The notes: generated from the sequence alone by a model not told the origin. 64,000 nt of DNA from Eutreptiella sp. 'Long Island Sound 2002' (GCA_964036045.1 OZ038385.1:34946101-35010100); one strand, 5' to 3'; shown: positions 1-11,441, numbered from the stretch's first letter. Made by a program: numbers and translations.

Positions 1-3000
1 GCAGTCGGGGGTGGGAGAGCGCCCGACCCCGGACGCCCCACACCGGCCCCGGCAGCCCGCCCAGAGGGCAGGCAGTCGGGGATGGGAGAGCGTCCAACCC
101 CGGACGCCCCACACCGGCCCCGGCAGCCCGCCCAGAGGGCGAGCAGTCGGGGGTGGGAGAGCGCCCGACCCCGGACGCCCCACACCGGCCCCGGCAGCCC
201 GCCCAGAGGGCGAGCAGTCGGGGGTGGGAGAGCGCCCGACCCCGGACGCCCCACACCGGCCCCGGCAGCCCGCCCAGAGGGCGGGCAGTCGGGGGTGGGA
301 GAGCGTCCGACCCCGAACGCCCCACGGCGGCCCCGTCAGCCCGCCCAGAGGGCGAGCAGTCGGGGGTGGGAGAGCGCCCGACCCCGGACGCCCCACACCG
401 GCCCCGGCAGCCCGCCCAGAGGGCGGGCAGTCGGGGGTGGGAGAGCGTCCGACCCCGGACGCCCCACACCGGCCCTGGCAGCCCGCCCAGAGGGCGAGCA
501 GTCGGGGCTGGGAGAGCGCCCGACCCGTGACGCCCCACACCGGCCCCGGCAGCCCGCCCAGAGGGCGGGCAGTCGGGGATGGGAGAGCGCCCGACCCCGG
601 ACGCCCCACACCGGCCCTGGCGGCCCGCCCAGAGGGCGGGCCGTCGGCGGTGGGAGAGCGCCCGACCCCGGACGCCCCACACAGACCCCTGCAGCCCGCC
701 CAGAGGGCGGGCAGTCGGGGGTGGGAGAGCGCCCGACCCCGGTAGCCCATCACCGGCCCCGGCAGCCCGCCCAGAGGGCGAGCAGTCGGGAGTGGGAGAG
801 CGTCCGACCCCGGACACCCCACACCGGCCCCGGCAGCCCGCCCAGAGGGCGAGCAGTCGGGGGTGGGAGAGCGCCCGACCCCGGACGCCCCACACCGGCC
901 CCGGCGGCCCGCCCAGAGGGCGGGCAGTCGGGGTTGGGAGAGCGCCCGACCCCGGACGCCCCACACCGACCCGTGCAGCCCGCCCAGAGGGTGGGCAGTC
1001 GGGGGTGGGAGAGCGTCCGACCCCGGACGCCCCACACCGGCCCCGGCAGCCTGCCCAGAGGGCGGGCAGTCGGGGGTGGGAGAGCGCCCGACCCCGGACG
1101 CCCCACACCGACCCCGGCAGCCCGCCCAGAGGGCGGGCAGTTGGGGGTGGAAGAGCGCCCGACCCCGGACGCCCCACACCGGCCCCGGCAGCCCGCCCAG
1201 AGGGCAGGCAGTCGGGGGTGGGAGAGCCCCCGACCCCGGACGCCCCACACGCCCCGGCAGCCCGCCCAGAGGGCGGGCAGTTGGGGCTGGGAGAGCGTCC
1301 GACCCGGACGCCCCACACCAGCCCCGGCAGCCCGCCCAGAGGGCGTGCAGTCGGGGGTGGGAGAGTGTCCAACCCCGGACGACCCACACCGGCCCCGGCA
1401 TCCCGCCCAGAGGGCGAGCAGTCGGGGGTGGGAGAGCGCCCGACCCCGGACGACCCACACCGCCCCCGGCAGCCCGCCCATAGGGCAGGCAGTCGGGGGT
1501 GGGAGAGCGTCCAACCCCGGACGCCCCACACCGGCCCCGGCAGCCCGCCCAGAGGGCGAGCAGTCGGGGGTGGGAGAGCGCCCGACCCCGGACGCCCCAC
1601 ACCGGCCCCGGCAGCCCGCCCAGAGGGCAGGCAGTCGGGGATGGGAGAGCGTCCAACCCCGGACGCCCCACACCGGCCCCGGCAGCCCGCCCAGAGGGCG
1701 AGCAGTCGGGGGTGGGAGAGCGCCCGACCCCGGACGCCCCACACCGGCCCCGGCAGCCCGCCCAGAGGGCGAGCAGTCGGGGGTGGGAGAGCGCCCGACC
1801 CCGGACGCCCCACACCGGCCCCGGCAGCCCGCCCAGAGGGCGGGCAGTCGGGGGTGGGAGAGCGTCCGACCCCGAACGCCCCACGGCGGCCCCGGCAGCC
1901 CGCCCAGAGGGCGAGCAGTCGGGGGTGGGAGAGCGCCCGACCCCGGACGCCCCACACCGGCCCCGGCAGCCCGCCCAGAGGGCAAGCAGTCGGGGGTGGG
2001 AGAGCGTCCGACCCCGGACGCCCCACACGGGCCCTGGCAGCCCGCCCAGAGGGCGAGCAGTCGGGGCTGGGAGAGCGCCCGACCCGTGACGCCCCACACC
2101 GGCCCCGGCAGCCCGCCCAGAGGGCGGGCAGTCGGGGATGGGAGAGCGCCCGACCCCGGACGCCCCACACCGGCCCTGGCGGCCCGCCCAGAGGGCGGGC
2201 CGTCGGCGGTGGGAGAGCGCCCGACCCCGGACGCCCCACACAGACCCCTGCAGCCCGCCCAGAGGGCGGGCAGTCGGGGGTGGGAGAGCGTCCAGCCCCG
2301 GACGCCCCACACCGGCCCCGGCAGCCCGCCCAGAGGGCGGGCAGTCGAGGGTGGGAGAGCGCCCGACCCCGGACGCCCCACACCGACCCCGGCAGCCAGC
2401 CCAGAGGGCGGGGAGTCGGGGGTTAGGAGAGCGCCCGACCCCGGACACCCACACCGGCCCCGGCAGCCGGCCCAGAGGGCGGGCAGTCGGGGGTGGGAGA
2501 GCGTCCGACCCCGGACGCCCCACACGCCCCGGCAGCCCGCCCAGAGGGCGGGCAGTCGGGGGTGGGGGAGCGTCCAACCCCGGACGCCCCACACCGGCCC
2601 CGGCAGCCCGCCCAGAGGGCGGGCAGTCGGGGGTGGGAGTGTGTCCAACCCCGAACGCCCCACACCGGCCCCGGCAGCCCGCCCAGAGGGCGAGCAGTCG
2701 GGGGTGGGAGGGCGCCCAACCCCGGACGCCCCACACCGGCCCCGGCAGCCCGCCCAGAGGGCGAGCAGTCTGGGGTGGCCGAGCGCCCGACCCCGGACGC
2801 CCCACACCGGCCCCGGCAGCCCGCCCAGAGGGCGAGCAGTCGGGGGTGGGAGAGCGCCCGACCCCGGACGCCCCAAACCGGCCCCAGCAGCCCGCCCAGA
2901 GGGCGGGCAGTCGGGGGTGGGAGAGCGTCCGACCCCGGACGCCCCACACCGGCCCCGGCAGCCCGCCCAGAGGGCGGGCAGTCGGGGGTGGGAGAGCGTC

Positions 3001-6000
3001 CGACCCCGGACGCCCCACAACGGCCCCGGCAGCCCGCCCAGAGGGCGAGCAGTCGGGGGTGGGAGAGCGCCCGACCCCGGACGCCCCACACCGGCCCCGG
3101 CAGCCCGCCCAGAGGGCGGGCAGTCGGGGGTGGGAGAGCGCCCGACCCCGGACGCCCCACACCGGCCGCGGCAGCCCGCCCAGAGGGCGAGCAGTCGGGG
3201 CTGGGAGAGCGCCCGACCCGTGACGCCCCACACCGGCCCCGGCAGCCCGCCCAGAGGGCGGGCAGTCGAGGGTGGGAGAGCGCCCTACCCCGGACGCCCC
3301 ACACCGACCCCGGCAGCCAGCCCAGAGGGCGGGCAGTCGGGGGTTAGGAGAGCGCCCGACACCGGACGCCCCACACCGGCCCCGGCAGCCGGCCCAGAGG
3401 GCGGGCAGTCGGGGGTGGGAGAGCGTCCGACCCCGGACGCCCCACACGCCCCGGCAGCCCGCCCAGAGGGCGGGCAGTCGGGGGTGGGGGAGCGTCCAAC
3501 CCCGGACGCCCCACAGCGGCCCCGGCAGCCCGCCCAGAGGGCGGGCAATCGGGGGTGGGAGTGTGTCCAACCCCGGACGACCCACACCGGCCCCGGCAGC
3601 CCGCCCAGAGGGCGAGCAGTCGGGGGTGGGAGAGCGCCCAACCCCGGACGCCCCACACCGGCCCCGGCAGCCCGCCCAGAGGGCGAGCAGTCTGGGGTGG
3701 GAGAGCGCCCGACCCGGGACGCCCCACACCGGCCCCGGCAGCCCGCCCAGAGGGCGAGCAGTCGGGGGTGGAAGAGCGCCCGACCCCGGACGCCCCACAC
3801 CGGCCCCGGCAGCCCGCCCAGAGGGCGGGCAGTCGGAGGTGGGAGAGCGTCCGACCCCGGACGCCCCACACCGGCTCCGGCAGCCCGCCCAGAGGGCGAG
3901 CAGTTGGGGGTGGGAGAGCGCCCGACCCCGGACGCCCCACATCGGCCCCGGCAGCCCGCCCAGAGGGCGGGCAGTCGGGGGGGGGGAGAGCGTCCGACCC
4001 TGGACGCCCCACACCGGCCACCGCAGCCCGCCCAGAGGGCGAGCAGTCGGGGGTGGGAGAGCGCCCGACCCCGGTAGCCCCACACCGGCCCCGGCAGCCC
4101 GCTCAGAGGGCGGGCAGTCGGGGGTGGGAGAGCGTCCGACCCCGGACACCCCACACCGGCCCCGGCAGCCCGCCCAGAGGGCGAGCAGTCGGGGGTGGGA
4201 GAGCGCCCGACCCCGGACGCCCCACACCGGCCCCGGCGGCCCGCCCAGAGGGCGGGCAGTCGGGGGTGGGAGAGCGCCCGACCCCGGACGCCCCACACCG
4301 ACCCCTGCAGCCCGCCCAGAGGGCGGGCAGTCGGGGGTGGGAGAGCGTCCGGCCCCGGACGCCCCGCAAGGGCCCCGGCAGCCCGCCCAGAGGGCGGGCA
4401 GTCGGGGCTGGGAGAGCGCCCGACCCCGGACGCCCAACACCGACCCCGGCAGCCCGCCCAGAGGGCAGGCAGTCGGGGGTGGGAGAGCGTCCGACCCCGG
4501 ACGCCCCAAACCGGCCCCGGCAGCCCGCCCAGAGGGCGGGCAGTCGGGGGTGGGAGAGCGTCCGACCCCGGACGCCCCACACCGGCCCCGGCAGCCCGCC
4601 CAGAGGGCGGGCAGTCGGGGGTGGGAGAGCGTCCGACCCCGGACGCCCCACAACGGCCCCGGCAGCCCGCCCAGAGGGCGGGCAGTCGGGGGTGGGAGAG
4701 CGCCCGACCCCGGACGCCCCACACCGGCCCCGGCAGCCCGCCCAGAGGGCGGGCAGTTGGGGGTGGGAGAGCGCCCGACCCCGGACGCCCCACACCGGCC
4801 GCGGCAGCCCGCCCAGAGGGCGGGCAGTTGGAGGTGGGAGAGCGTCCGACCCCGGACGCCCCACACCGGCCCCGGCAGCCCGCCAAGAGGGCGGGCAGTC
4901 AGGGGTGGGAGAGCGTCCGACCCCGGACGCCCCACACCGGCCCCGGCAGCCCGCCCAGAGGGCGGGCAGTCGGGGTTGGGAGAGCGCCCGACCCCGGACG
5001 CCCCACACCGGCCCCGGCAGCCCGCCCAGAGGGCGGGGGATCGGGGGTGGGAGAGCGTCCGACCCCGGACGCCCCACACCAGCCCCGGCAGCCCGCCCAC
5101 AGGGCGGGCAGTTGGGGGGGGGAGAGCGTCCGACCCCGGACGCCCCAAACCGGCCCCGGCAGCCTTCCCAGAGGGCGGGCAGTCGGGGGTGGGAGAGCGT
5201 CCGACCCCGGACGCCCTACAACGGCACCGGCAGCCCGCCCAGAGGGCGGGCAGTCGGGGGTGGGAGAGCGCCCGACCCCGGACGCCCCACACCGGCCCCG
5301 GCAGCCCGCCCAGAGGGCGGGCAGTCGGGGGTGGGAGAGCGCCCGACCCCGGACGCCCCACACCGGCCCCGGCAGCCCGCCCAGAGGGCGGGCAGTCAGG
5401 GCCGGGAGAGCGCCCGACCCCGGAAGCCCCACACCGGCCCCGGCAGCCCGCCCAGAGGGCGGGCAGTCGGGGTTGGGAGAGCGCCCGACCCCGGACGCCC
5501 CACACCGGCCCCGGCAGCCCGCCCAGAGGGCGGGGGGTCGGGGATGGGAGAGCGTTCGACCCCGGACGCCCCACACCGGCCCCGGCAGCCCGCCCAGAGG
5601 GCGGGCAGTCGGGGACTGGGAGAGCGCCCGACCCTGGACGCCCCAAACCGGCCCTGGCAGCCTTCCCAGAGGGCGGGCAGTCGGGGGGGGGAGAGCGTCC
5701 GACCCCGGACGCCCCACACCGGCCCCGGCAGCCCGTCCAGAGGGCGGGCAGTCGGGGCTGTGAGAGCGTCCGACCCCGGACGCCCCACATCGGCCCCGGC
5801 AGCCCGCCCAGAGGGCGAGCAGTCGGGAGTGGGAGAGCGCCCGACCCCGGACGCCCCACACCGGCCCCGGCAGCCCGCCCAGAGGGCGAGCAGTCGGGGG
5901 TGGGAGCGCCCCCGACCCCGGACGCCCCACACCGGCACCGGCAGCCCGCCCAGAGGGCTGGCAGTCGGGGGTGGGAGAGCGTCCGACCCCGGACGCCCCA

Positions 6001-6643
6001 CACCGGCCCCGGCAGCCCGCCCAGAGGGCGAGCAGTCGGGGGCGGGAGAGCGCCCGACCCCGGACGCCCCACACCGGCCCCGGCAGCCCGCCCAGAGGGC
6101 GGGCAGGCGGGGCCGGGAGAGCGTCCGGCCCCAGACGCCCCACACAGGCTCCGGCAGCCCGCCCAGAGGGCGAGCAGTCGGGGATGGGAGAGCGCCCGAC
6201 CCCGGACGCCCCACACCGGCCCCGGCAGCCCGCCCAGAGGGCGGGCAGTCGGGGGTGGGAGAGCGTCCGACCCCGGACACCCCACACCGGCCCCGGCAGC
6301 CCGCCCAGAGGGCGAGCAGTCGGGGGTGGGAGAGTGCCCGACCCCGGACGCCCCACACCGGCCCCGGCAGCCCGCCAAGAGGGCGGGCATTCGGGGGTGG
6401 GAGAGCGTCCGACCCCGGACGCCCCACACCGGCCCCGGCAGTCCGCCCAGAGGGCGAGCAGTCGGGGCCGGGAGAGCGCCCGACCCCGGACGCCCCACCC
6501 CGGCCCCGGCAGCCCGCCCAGAGGGCGGGCAGTCGGGGGTGGGAGAGCGTCCGACCTCGGACGCCCCACACCGGCCCCGGCAGCCCGCCCAGAGGGCGGG
6601 CAGTCGGGGCCGGGAGAGCGCCCGACCCCGGACGCCCCAAGGG
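1..6643. repeat. 71-bp GC-rich satellite array, about 93 copies, open at left edge
   Basis: Successive units begin with gcagtcgggg at 1, 72, 143 and so on, giving a 71-bp period. Most units differ at one to four positions, and some lack 7 bp in the ccccacaccggcccc part (near 1246, 2519 and 3438). Each standard unit carries the inverted repeat GCCCGCCC-AGA-GGGCGGGC; in many units the right arm is changed to ggcgagc. Because 71 is not a multiple of three and stops are rare, all three forward frames join into a 71-residue peptide period, and long open frames occur on both strands. I read these as by-products of composition, not genes. The array is cut by the left end of the window and ends at the gacgccccaaggg junction near 6640. 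Confidence 0.97.
1630..2300. repeat. Higher-order duplicate of satellite segment 72-741
   Basis: The order of unit variants from about 72 to 741 is repeated from about 1631 to 2300, an offset of 1559 bp (about 22 units). Shared diagnostic variants are gatgggagagcgtccaac, cgaacgccccacggcgg, gagcgcccgacccgtgacg and ggcccgccc with gtcggcggtggg, in the same order. A second periodicity is marked by the rare gttaggagagcg variant at about 2421 and 3342 and by the 7-bp-short units at about 2519 and 3438, roughly 13 units apart. The array has therefore grown by multi-unit duplication. Confidence 0.8.
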
Positions 6644-7510
6644 ACCCCCCCCGGGGACGCCCTACCGCCACCCCCACAACCCCAAGCCAAGTAGGGGGGA
6701 GCCGGGACCGGACCGCCCCCCCCCAAGCACGCCAGACGGAGCAAGGGACCGGGGCAGGACACGCGGAGGGGCACGGACCACGTGGAACGGCCCTACCAGC
6801 GCCCAGTGCCGGGACCACGCGAGGTGCGCAGGCCACACAACCCAGGGGGGGGGAGCGGACGCCGCGGGAGCGCGAGCGCACACACACAAAAGGGGCACGC
6901 GGGGACTACCAGAAGGGCAACCGGACCCAGCGCGCGGAACGCACAGACCGCGTGGAAAGGCGTACCAGCGAGCGAGGCCAAGGGACACCCGGACGGGAAG
7001 GCCCGCCACACGCAGCGCCGAACACGCGGGGCGGGAAGGGGGAAACGAGAGAGACACAACACCAGGTACCGGCCCGAACCCCCCGAACCGGCCGCGAGCG
7101 CCGCGCACACACAGACGGGGCACTGCACCCGCCAAGGCAGTAGTGGCGCACAGCGCCACGCCCCAACCCCTAGGCTAGCCAGCCTCCGCGCCAGCCCAAG
7201 GGGGTCCCACTGGCGACAAGCCAGTAGCACGGGCCCGGCGCTGCCGGCGCCCCGGGCAACCACGCATTAGGGGGGCGACGCAGAGGGTAAGCGCCCGCAG
7301 CCACGGCTGCGAATTGATGCACTGACCGGGGAGTGGCGAAACGGGGCAGCCGGGGAAGGACGGGGCTCCGAGCCCTGTGAACCCGGGGGACTCCGCCACC
7401 AGGCAGGAGGTGCGTCTTGGAGGGCCCCCCACTAGGACCCGGTGGGGAGGATATCACCTGGCCCGACCAGGTGGCCCCCCGGGGCCGAAAGGCGTCTAGT
7501 ACCCGCAAAA
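6644..7510. other. GC-rich structured segment flanking the satellite
   Basis: Unique GC-rich sequence follows the last satellite unit, with no convincing gene. The 7160-7500 part is rich in short inverted repeats. The clearest is CACCTGG-cccga-CCAGGTG at 7455-7473, followed at once by GGCCCCCCGGGGCC. The segment ends in a short AT-richer tail with a tcaaacc repeat (about 7508-7530). It could be a spacer transcript, the 3' end of a LINE-like element or simply spacer. I could not match it to rRNA or another known RNA. Confidence 0.4.
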
Positions 7511-7796
7511 TCAAACCTCAAACCTCAAACCTTCTAACCCCCTACCAAGCCACAACTGCCCCAGCGACGCCATTGAGCGCAGTGGGAGCTGTAGGTGTCT
7601 GCTATGACTAAGCAAAACCTGGCGACTGCCCTGACGCAGCGCCTTCTTTCCAATGTTAGGGAGGTTATAGGAAATTTTAAATAAATATTGAAGCCATGGG
7701 GAGGCGAAAAAAAATTCCTTTTTTCCTTTAAAATGCGACAGTGGTGCCAACACAGCACAAGGGGGGGGTAAGAAAAAGTGTATTTCCCTGCCAAAG
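7511..7796. other. No gene seen
   Basis: AT-richer sequence with an A-run near 7707 and a G-run near 7762. No open frame with coding character and no repeat relation was noticed. Confidence 0.5.
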
Positions 7797-8560
7797 GGTT
7801 AGCTTTAGTTGTTATAGAGAAGCCTAAAGGCATACCACATTTTTATCTTAGTATTGGCCTAACCAAAAAGGGGTGACAAGACATTTTGACCTATAAAACC
7901 AAGCATTGAACTATGGATGTTGTGTGGACCCGTGACCCCCCAACTGATTGGACTTATACACCATTTCCTGGACTGACTGAGGCGCTGACATTAATCTAGA
8001 GCCTAGATGTTTTTCTATATTTTCTCATGAATGCTTAGCTATCCTAGTGGTCTGCACCCTAGGGGTCTGTGGCACCTCTTTTTGAGAGGTCCTGGGTTCA
8101 ATTCTCAGTCAGCCTAGCTAAGTAGGAAGATCCAATGTGACATGGCAGTGACCTCAGCGCCACAAGCCATGCCACCTCAGCACCAATGGGACCCAAAACT
8201 AAGAGTGCACATCTCTAGATGGCACTATAAAAGAGAGGATGCCCATGTGGGCAGTTTTCCATTGATTGTAGGATATTTTCTAACTATCTTTTCTTAAATC
8301 TGTAGTTATTGTGAGTTCCCTTTGTAGGTACACTATCTCCTTTGACTGCAGCCCTTAATGTTGTGGATTTGATCCTTTTGACCTTTGCTTGCACTGTGGG
8401 TACTTATTTCTGGTTGATTTCATCAAAACACATTTATTCGGAAAACCTGAAGTACATCAAGAAGCAGCAGGAGGAAGCAGAGGCACAAACAAAACGATAT
8501 CATCAAAGCAATCAACAGTGAAAGCCTGTTCTAACTTTCTTTATCACATCTGCGGTACCC
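7797..8560 (+). repeat. Dispersed repeat family, copy A
   Basis: This segment aligns in the same orientation with 18997-19725. Shared blocks include agctttagttgt, ccacat(t)tttatcttagtatt, ctagtggt..gcaccctagg, gacatggcagtgacctca, caagccatgccacctcagc and aactatctt, in the same order and similar spacing. Identity looks like roughly 65-75% with small indels, so these are old copies of an interspersed element. A TATA-like ctataaaag lies at 8226-8234. No protein was recognised. Confidence 0.75.
8033..8118 (+). other. tRNA-like segment (SINE-head-like) inside dispersed repeat A
   Basis: The sequence contains an A-box-like tatcctagtgg and an exact B-box ggttcaattct. The B-box sits in a good T-arm, CTGGG-TTCAATT-CTCAG. 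Between them is an extra arm, acctc-ttttt-gaggt, as in Leu/Ser-type tRNAs. The acceptor stem does not close, so this is not a credible functional tRNA. It looks like the promoter head of a tRNA-derived SINE. Copy B at 19240 has lost the B-box. Confidence 0.45.
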
Positions 8561-8736
8561 AGTTGCGAACTGCCACCATTGCTGTTGGGCAGTGAAGTCA
8601 GCGGTGACCACAGTATGAAAACTAGAGATGCCGGCGGGACCTCTATGGGCGCCCATGCAGCAGCGCCACATCAAAGGGAATGCACATGCTGTGTAGTTGG
8701 TGGATCTGTCCATTTTATTGTTTCCTGTTCCATTAT

Positions 8737-8916
8737 TGCGAGGCCTCGCATTTCGATTCCTGAAACTACACCTTTTGCGAATATTTCGAAATGGAATGCG
8801 AGGCCTCGCATTTGAAAAAGGATGTTATTTGTCGTAATCACCCTTAAGCAAATTCTGCATGCTTTCGATTCTGGTTAAAAAATGAAATCGAATCCTTGTA
8901 TTGCGAGGCCTCGCAA
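8737..8916. repeat. Three copies of a perfect palindrome
   Basis: TGCGAGGCCTCGCA occurs at 8737-8750 and 8797-8810. At 8901-8916 it is extended to the 16-bp perfect palindrome TTGCGAGGCCTCGCAA. The copies lie 60 and about 104 bp apart in otherwise AT-rich DNA with no open frame. I saw no other copies in the window. They could be protein-binding sites or hairpin-forming remnants. Confidence 0.9.
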
Positions 8917-9223
8917 TCTGTTGCAGAAAAAAGGCGTAATAACCGACACGAGGTGCGACACACAGTGGGTTGTCCTTGCATGTTGAGATACCATCGTACG
9001 CAGCAGTACAAAGGAGCCCCATTTGTTGCAACGTCACGAAAAAGGTACCTTTTTGTTTACTGAAAAAACAGTCATGAAAAATCAGGGTCAAAAAAATAGG
9101 ATAATTCACTGAAATAACTCACATCATTTCTCGGTGTTTTTTTTCAAAAAGAGCGGTATAAAAGCGTACCTGTTTTGGCCGCCTAAGTATTCCCACCCGT
9201 GGCAGTCGTTTTGGGTGGAGGGG
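8917..9223. other. No gene seen; TATA-like motif at 9165
   Basis: AT-rich spacer with gcggtataaaagcg at about 9162-9175. No coding or repeat structure was recognised before the inverted-repeat element begins. Confidence 0.4.
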
Positions 9224-9435
9224 TGAAGCAGGTCACAACCCTACCCTAGCATATTGCCCCTAAGGGATCATTATATGACCCTATATATGGGACCATTGTA
9301 TATCATATTCCATTCTCTTGTTAGGAAAATACGATGTGAGATGGATAAGGCAATCTTGATTCTTTGTATTTATAAGAATTAGCGCATGCTAGGGTGGATT
9401 TGTCATATGTGCATATCAGGTATTTCAAGAGCTAT
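9224..9435 (+). repeat. Left terminal inverted repeat
   Basis: Reverse-complementary to 10188-10399. It contains the shared blocks catattgcccctaagggatc and tttgtatttataagaatta. Confidence 0.88.
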
Positions 9436-10241
9436 AGTAGGCGGAACCGCGAGCTGTTCCGCGCAGAGCCTGGTCCCCGTGTGTCGCAAAAGGTATTGTG
9501 GGGGTCAGGGGTGGACGGGCCAACTCGACGGTTTTTGCCGTCGAGTTGGTCAACACAAGGAATGATGGGCCTTGCTCAAACAGGTTCTTCCCGACCTGGG
9601 GCTCTGGCAGCGGGCCCATTGGCGAGGCCATCATACCCCAGTCAGCAGAGCATGAGGGTGCAGCATCTGTCTTCTCGATCACCTTGATAGATAGTTCGAT
9701 TATTCCCCCAATCTCGGTGCTAATAACGGCCCCGGTGCTTTGAGAAGGCAATTGTGGTCCACTTAGCTCTCGCTGAGGGTGACTGTCCATTTCCCCCCCA
9801 ACCAACCCAGGTGCACCAACTGGATCTCCAGGATAGGGGGCCCCGATGGGAACATTCGGAGATTTCGGAGACTTCGGATTTGTTGCCACTTGGGGCTTGG
9901 CCGAGGAGGGCCGAGGAGGTCCTAATGGCGGGCACCTGGACACCCTCAGCTATCCCTGCCGGGGAACAGGTTTTGGTGCGGATTTGGTCCACGATTTCGA
10001 GGACCGATCGCTTTCCGCGATGCCAAGCGCCCAACAGAGACGAAAAAATTTCGCCTCTGCTAACATGAAATCGGACCAAATGGTCAGGAGCAGAGGTCGC
10101 AGTGGCATGGGCAGCAACATTGCTTGGCAAAGAAGACATAACAGTTTGTGAAGACTGAATAGTAGCCTGCAACCAGATATGGTGCAAATAGGTCTTGAAA
10201 TAACTGATACGCACATATGAGAAATCCACCATAGCATCCAC
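9425..10241 (-). pseudogene. Decayed reading frame inside the TIR element
   Basis: Two overlapping minus-strand open frames (about 173 codons at 9720-10241 and 172 codons at 9425-9943) fill the interior. Protein-like composition seems to pass from the first frame (around VLEIVDQIRTK) to the second (around IGGIIELSIKVIEK) near 9900. This would fit one frameshifted element protein. Neither has an obvious catalytic signature. The boundaries are uncertain, and the first frame runs into the right terminal repeat, so part of the openness may be accidental. Confidence 0.35.
9520..9549. other. Perfect 12-bp hairpin
   Basis: CCAACTCGACGG at 9520-9531 and CCGTCGAGTTGG at 9538-9549 are exact reverse complements around a six-base tttttg loop, inside the TIR element. 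Confidence 0.9.
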
Positions 10242-10399
10242 TAATTCTTATAAATACAAAGGATCAAGGTTGCCTTATCTATCTCACATCCTATGTTCCT
10301 AACAAGGAAATGGAATATAGTATACAATAGTCCCATATGTAGGTTCATATAATGATCCCTTAGGGGCAATATGCTAGGATAGGGTTGTGACCTGCTTCA
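10188..10399 (-). repeat. Right terminal inverted repeat
   Basis: Reverse complement of the left repeat with about 20 mismatches over 212 bp. It ends agggttgtgacctgcttca. Confidence 0.88.
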
Positions 10400-10911
10400 G
10401 CACTTCATGGTTGCTAAAATGCTGATCACAGGTTTGATGTCCGGATGGATTGTAATAAGAATTGAAGCAAGATTGCAATGTTGCCCGAGGTTGTAGGGGA
10501 AGTGTAAAAACTGTAGCCCGGTCAAGAGGTACAAAGCGGCATTCTTGGTGCAATGATTATCTTAGTATCCGAATACCAATACTCTTTATGACACCCTGTG
10601 TACGATATTGTCTGTTTTAGAAGATTGCTTATTGCAGTGTCTCTAGCCAAGCATTTGTGAGTCATTGAAGGGCTTGGCGGCGGTGCAGCTATTCAGTTGC
10701 AAGAGGACCACGATCAATGCACTATCACTCTTGCTGAAAGATGTAATTCATCAATTGTTGTGTCGGCAATCAAATCATGGTAGCTGGCAGCTGATTGACG
10801 GTGGTTTGGTTGGGTGACAGCATATGGCTGTTAACGGACGATGGTTGGTATCCGATGAACAAGAAGCACCTTTCCTAAGAGTAGTGTTGTGAGGGTATGC
10901 ATTTCCTCTAT
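10400..10911. other. No gene seen
   Basis: Spacer between the TIR element and the LTR element. No coding frame or repeat was identified. Confidence 0.5.
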
Positions 10912-10916
10912 GAAGC

Positions 10917-11441
10917 TGTAATAGAAACTACGTGGCCCGACCCTCTTGGTGTAATCACTCCCCTCCGAGTGTTGAGTCTAGCAGGGAAGTGTAATCGGAC
11001 TGAACAGGATTTTAAATTATTTCAATCTGATAGCCCATAGCATCATGATGACGTGATGATAAATGCTAATTGTTTGCACATGAAGTTCAATCTTTATCGT
11101 CACATTGAATAGTCGCTTGCTCTGAAGATTGCGCATTCAAGGTGCCAGATCATGTCGCAGAGGGCATTGTAGAAGTGAAGTGTTTGTTTCAAAATATAGC
11201 GATTTCAATGAAGATTGTTACGTAATTAGATGATCATGACTAACATTTGTGGATTTTACAGTTCATTGCTAATGTATATTAGCAATCAATGTTTTTGACA
11301 TGACTGAGCGTACTGAAGGAGATTACGGAGATCATCCATTACAAGTATTGACAAGTATTTGTTTGCTGCTTGCTATTCGCTTCGTGATGTGCGAGGGGGA
11401 AAGGATAGACAAGACAAGAGGTATGACTCAGAAACGTTACA
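10917..11441 (+). repeat. 5' LTR
   Basis: 525 bp, same length as the right LTR. Begins TGTAATAG and ends cgttaca. Confidence 0.92.

Larger units (their letters stand above)
9224..10399. mobile_element. 1.18-kb element with about 212-bp terminal inverted repeats
   Basis: Sequence 9224-9435 is repeated in reverse complement at 10188-10399, starting TGAAGCAGGTCACAACCCTA on both ends and about 90% identical by eye. The structure is that of a non-autonomous TIR DNA transposon or fold-back element. No clear target-site duplication flanks it (gtggagggg on the left, gcacttcat on the right), so the exact ends or an old insertion age remain open. The interior carries a decayed minus-strand reading frame and a perfect 12-bp hairpin. 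No transposase motif could be recognised. Confidence 0.85.

Noticed and set aside
1-6643. CRISPR-like array
   Set aside because: Units are contiguous 71-bp repeats with no unique spacers, in eukaryotic-type DNA.
82-7178. Very long plus-strand open frames (up to 1331 codons) and minus-strand frames (827 codons) through the satellite
   Set aside because: A 71-bp GC-rich unit without stops is open in all frames, and the same peptide period appears in every frame. There is no start context, no intron signal and no composition difference between strands.
7160-7500. Ribosomal RNA segment
   Set aside because: GC-rich and structured, but none of the conserved rRNA stretches I know could be found.
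8033-8118. Functional tRNA-Leu or tRNA-Ser gene
   Set aside because: The T-arm and extra arm look good, but the acceptor and D stems do not pair, and the segment lies in a dispersed repeat.
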